From Apostichopus japonicus (Eukaryota > Echinodermata > Holothuroidea > Aspidochirotida > Stichopodidae), in contig NC_092575.1 in the NCBI RefSeq assembly GCF_037975245.1, positions 24,665,841 through 24,725,840 on the forward strand: a DNA stretch of 60,000 bases. The letters are read 5' to 3'. Position 1 is the first letter of the stretch; each line of letters begins with the position of its first letter. This document shows positions 56,790-60,000 of this stretch, one piece after another. The notes under the pieces are model-generated. The model had not been told where the DNA came from, searched no databases, and was given only the letters and a program-made list of their open reading frames with translations. The position numbers and the translations under genes are program-made.

Positions 56790-57020
56790 GAAGAGTGAAG
56801 GGGTCCTGCATGTAACCTACAATATATTTGTAGGCTATGAAATGGATTCCTGCATGTGTTGTACAGGAATGTCTAGTTAGTAATAATCCTGCTTATGTCT
56901 ATTTAGTAATAGTAATGCATATATATGTTTGTACATATGAAGGCTAAAGCGGAAAGGTCCTGCATGTAGCCTGCATGTATATTTTTAGGCTATAAAAAGG
57001 ATTCCTGCATGTACATGCAC
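56790..57020. repeat. Diverged 154-bp tandem duplication
   Basis: GGTCCTGCATGTA starts at 56802 and again at 56956. Each is followed by a TTTGTAGGCTAT/TTTTAGGCTAT word and GGATTCCTGCATGT. Confidence 0.75.
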
Positions 57021-57325
57021 ATAACACGTTTGACATTCATGCAGTATATATGCTATGGAATCTTCCATCCTGTATGCATGCATTCATGCTATATATAACA
57101 GTTCGTACAAGTGTTATATGGAAAATATATTTATAGTATGTACTGTATAAAGGAGGACATATCAATTCCGTTTCACATGCAGTTCAATGAGCTGAAGTGA
57201 GAGAAACATCTTCAGCTTCCTGTGGCTTCTTCAACTTCAGCTTCCTATTTCACTACTTAAAGACTGTCTTTGGTTTTTTTAAGCTTGAAACAGAAAACGA
57301 TGTGCTAAATTTTTATGTTTGTAAT

Positions 57326-57414
57326 GAAGCCCTTGCAAACATTCTGTAGTCTTTCAAAGAACACACTATGCAACATAACGAAGAAGCCCTTGCAAAAATT
57401 CTGTAGTCTTTCCT
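57326..57414. repeat. 57-bp local duplication
   Basis: GAAGCCCTTGCAAACATTCT, then GTAGTCTTTC, at 57326 is repeated with one change at 57383. Confidence 0.85.
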
Positions 57415-60000
57415 AAGGGACATTAAATAATTTGTCTCGGCTTCTTTTTCTTTCATTTTTCCATTTCTTCATCATTTCCTTCAAACATGGGAATATTACT
57501 TCAAACTTAGTTAGCTATATGATCACTTCATTTTGCATACATATGTAACATACAAAATATCTCTCCTGGTACTTAAATTATTAAATTATAGTGAATTTCA
57601 TCCCAGTTCAGAACGGACTGACAGATTTGCTTACGACTAATGTAATTTTACCTGTAGGCCTAGCGATTAGCTCATGTTACCTAACTGTATGAGTGATGAT
57701 GAAATTCCGTCTCCTATGCAGTAATCTTATACGCAATATATGTGTTTCCTTGCATACATACTGTGATCATGTACCCAGTGACTGAAATTCAGATACGGTG
57801 AAATTTTGTTGAAAGAATTGAAAATATATACGGAAACAGGCAAAAAGAAGGGAGAGGAACTGTATAATCTGTGTCTGGGGCAGCTTGTAAGGCAGAGACT
57901 CTAAATCTGAATTCGCAACGTTTTTTTGTTCGAAGCAAATTATTTATGAGATGAGAAATTATCTAAGTATGAGACTTGACATAGGAGCTTGTCAACATAA
58001 TGAACGTAAATTCGATCATAAACATAATTCTCAACGTATAAAGAGAATTTCTTGCATCTTCCAAGGCATATGCTGTACGTATACACAGTAAACAAAGATC
58101 AAGTCAGAATATGGCTTCTGACACAAATATTTATAAATTCATGAGAATAATGAATAATTAACAACTTGATCAGAATATCGTCAAGAAAGATAACTTTCTT
58201 CTTTGCATTATTTTCTGTTTCCATATTTTATACGCAGATTGATAATTGGCTGTGAATTACATCTAGTTTGTACAGTTTCCCAAACTCAAAGATGTTATTG
58301 GAAATTGGAGAGTCATATTGTTGTAGGTAATACTGTGACATCTTGTTTCAATTAAAAAGCGTATATAGGTTAATTAATCCAGCTGGTTGTATTTTTTTAG
58401 ATTTTACCTCCAATTTTCTGGCAATTTTACCAGATCAAATGACATAATAAATACTAAGATAAATACGTTAAATTTTGTACTTTAAAAATCAAGTAATAAT
58501 TGCTATATATCTGATTCAATTTTGAACTACATCACCCAGCAAGTATTTTTGATATATTGGTATAGTAAAGTATTTATCATACAAGAATATGTATTAGAAA
58601 TTTATACAAACAGTTTCTGTTATATAAATTTAATAATGGAAAAGTTCTTTTTTTTCCCCCAGTCAATTTCCCACTGTTCATATATATATTAAATATAATT
58701 GCAAATGAAATTTTACACTAAATTTAAGGTTACGAAGTATATTGCTTTATGCTGTTGGTCCTGTATTGAAAGAGCATAAAATATCAAGAGTATATATAGA
58801 TATGTATAACAATTTTTATTCAGTTTATTCAACCCGTTTTGTCAGGGCTCTTATTAAAACTTTTATACTAGCAATATGAACTTTTAAATTTAATATCAAA
58901 TGATTTGGCATTTAAATGTGCATGAACTGTAAGCAAATTTTCCAACAACTACAGTAAATTTCATACATTACATTAAACATTGTTATAAATGAATACAAAT
59001 CAAATCTCATCTTTTTGAGCTACATTAAGCAAGCTTGCTCACCAGACACAAAAATTTAGTTTATTTTCAATTAAAGCAAAGGGCATTGAGCTTTCAAGTT
59101 ATTTCAGGGTTTTTCTGTGAGTTTTTGAGGCATGATTATTTATTTTTATGGAATCATTACGCTCACATAATTCATTGTGGATTTATCAAGATTGGGAGCC
59201 ACTCTGAGCATTAAAACGTGGAATAAGCCGATATCGTGATGCAATTCCCCAGCCGTTAGACAGTCAATATTTTTATTGTATTATATTATACGGCCAAATA
59301 GTCTCTTTGCAAGGCCAGGGAAACCGTCAATTGATTCTACTGCCACCTGAGACCAAAGATAAACTGCTCCATTTCGGGAAGAATGATGCTGCAGGCATCT
59401 ATCTGTTACTCTAGGGACATCATCCTTAAACTAATCCTATCATGGTTTATGGACCACTCGAGAAAAGGATATTATTATGCAGAGAAGTGTTGAGTCAGAG
59501 CAATGCCAGCAAAAGCAGTGTACGTCATATCTCCATCTATATATATGCAACGTAGCTGGGGTTAGAAAAACAGATCGCATGTAGTTTCGCCTAGCATTAT
59601 GCGATGTAATATTCCAGGAACAAACTTCACACATGTATGACTATATGCATACAACTATTTCTGATTTTTGCCAGAACCAAAATTTCTTCAAGGTGTCCTA
59701 GTAAAGATTAAGATATTTTCCGAAGTAATAACAAAAAAACAATTAAAGGCAAATTGTCAAAATATTTGTCGAAATTTATAAAGCTCCGATAGGCTAAAAG
59801 TTGTACAAAGTGGAAGAGAACTTTTTAACATTTGAAGGTAAAGATCAAAGAATAATAATAATAAACTTTTCAGAGTGTGGGGAGAAGTGAGGAATCGAAA
59901 CGTTTAGATATACTGTACAGCTATTACTCTCATGTACACTGGGTACTTACAGGTCATCAGTATTGGCCCCATGTCACATGTGTTAAATTTCTAAAACAAA

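Larger units (their letters stand above)
55756..60000. other. 5' intron or flank of the decarboxylase gene; no further gene seen
   Basis: This region upstream of the start exon probably holds a 5' untranslated exon and the promoter, but I could not place either. It contains a (GT)n run (56381-56401), two local duplications (56790-57020 and 57326-57414) and AT-rich DNA. A 64-codon minus-strand frame at 59440-59634 has no recognisable similarity. Confidence 0.5.

Noticed and set aside
1-60000. tRNA genes, rRNA genes, CRISPR arrays, bacterial operons
   Set aside because: I noticed no cloverleaf with A and B boxes and no rRNA-like block. The repeats present are eukaryotic tandem or interspersed repeats without CRISPR-like unique spacers.

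Overview
This window is eukaryotic, intron-rich, AT-rich animal DNA, full of repeats and very sparse in coding sequence. Most of it belongs to one gene on the minus strand: a pyridoxal-phosphate (PLP) dependent amino-acid decarboxylase of group II (the DDC / HDC / tyrosine decarboxylase family). Six coding exons can be placed to the base: 55505-55708 (start codon), 27153-27266, 9295-9414, 4993-5127, 2072-2215 and 1197-1263. Each has consensus AG/GT borders, and they join in frame into about 261 residues. That is the N-terminal half of a protein usually about 480 residues long. The exons carrying the DAAYAG motif and the PLP-binding lysine must lie to the left of this window. Introns are 28.2, 17.7, 4.2, 2.8 and 0.8 kb. 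The organism looks like a marine invertebrate deuterostome. I favour an echinoderm, perhaps a sea cucumber, from the repeat types and the mosaic decarboxylase; this is inference.

A second, small plus-strand gene is nested in intron 2. A terminal exon at 24194-24514 with a poly(A) signal is well supported. A likely first exon at 21058-21127 lies below two CCAAT boxes. The terminal exon resembles the C-terminus of a widespread uncharacterised metazoan protein family. The gene is bracketed on both sides by arrays of AGATTGA / TCAATCT motifs and contains a 1.2-kb element with terminal inverted repeats, so a mobile origin is possible.

The rest is intronic or 5' flanking DNA with many identifiable repeats: a 17-bp minisatellite (2.7-3.2 kb), two TTAA-flanked MITEs of one family (4.6 and 14.9 kb), an hAT-type MITE with a perfect 8-bp target duplication nested beside the second one (15.2 kb), a non-LTR retrotransposon 3' relic with recognisable reverse-transcriptase C-terminal residues (28.9-29.1 kb), a second LINE-like tail (27.1 kb), a composite repeat with nuclear-receptor-like DR1 sites and a terminal hairpin (35.6-36.2 kb), a 220-bp satellite-like array (50.4-51.3 kb) and a 504-bp inverted-repeat element with an 8-bp target duplication (54.1-54.6 kb).

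The most striking observation concerns exon 2 of the decarboxylase. Its 5' end, including the splice acceptor and the first nine to ten codons, is part of a 95-bp unit repeated five times in tandem. Its splice donor abuts the ATT-rich tail of a LINE-like element. Repeats therefore sit directly against both borders of an essential exon.
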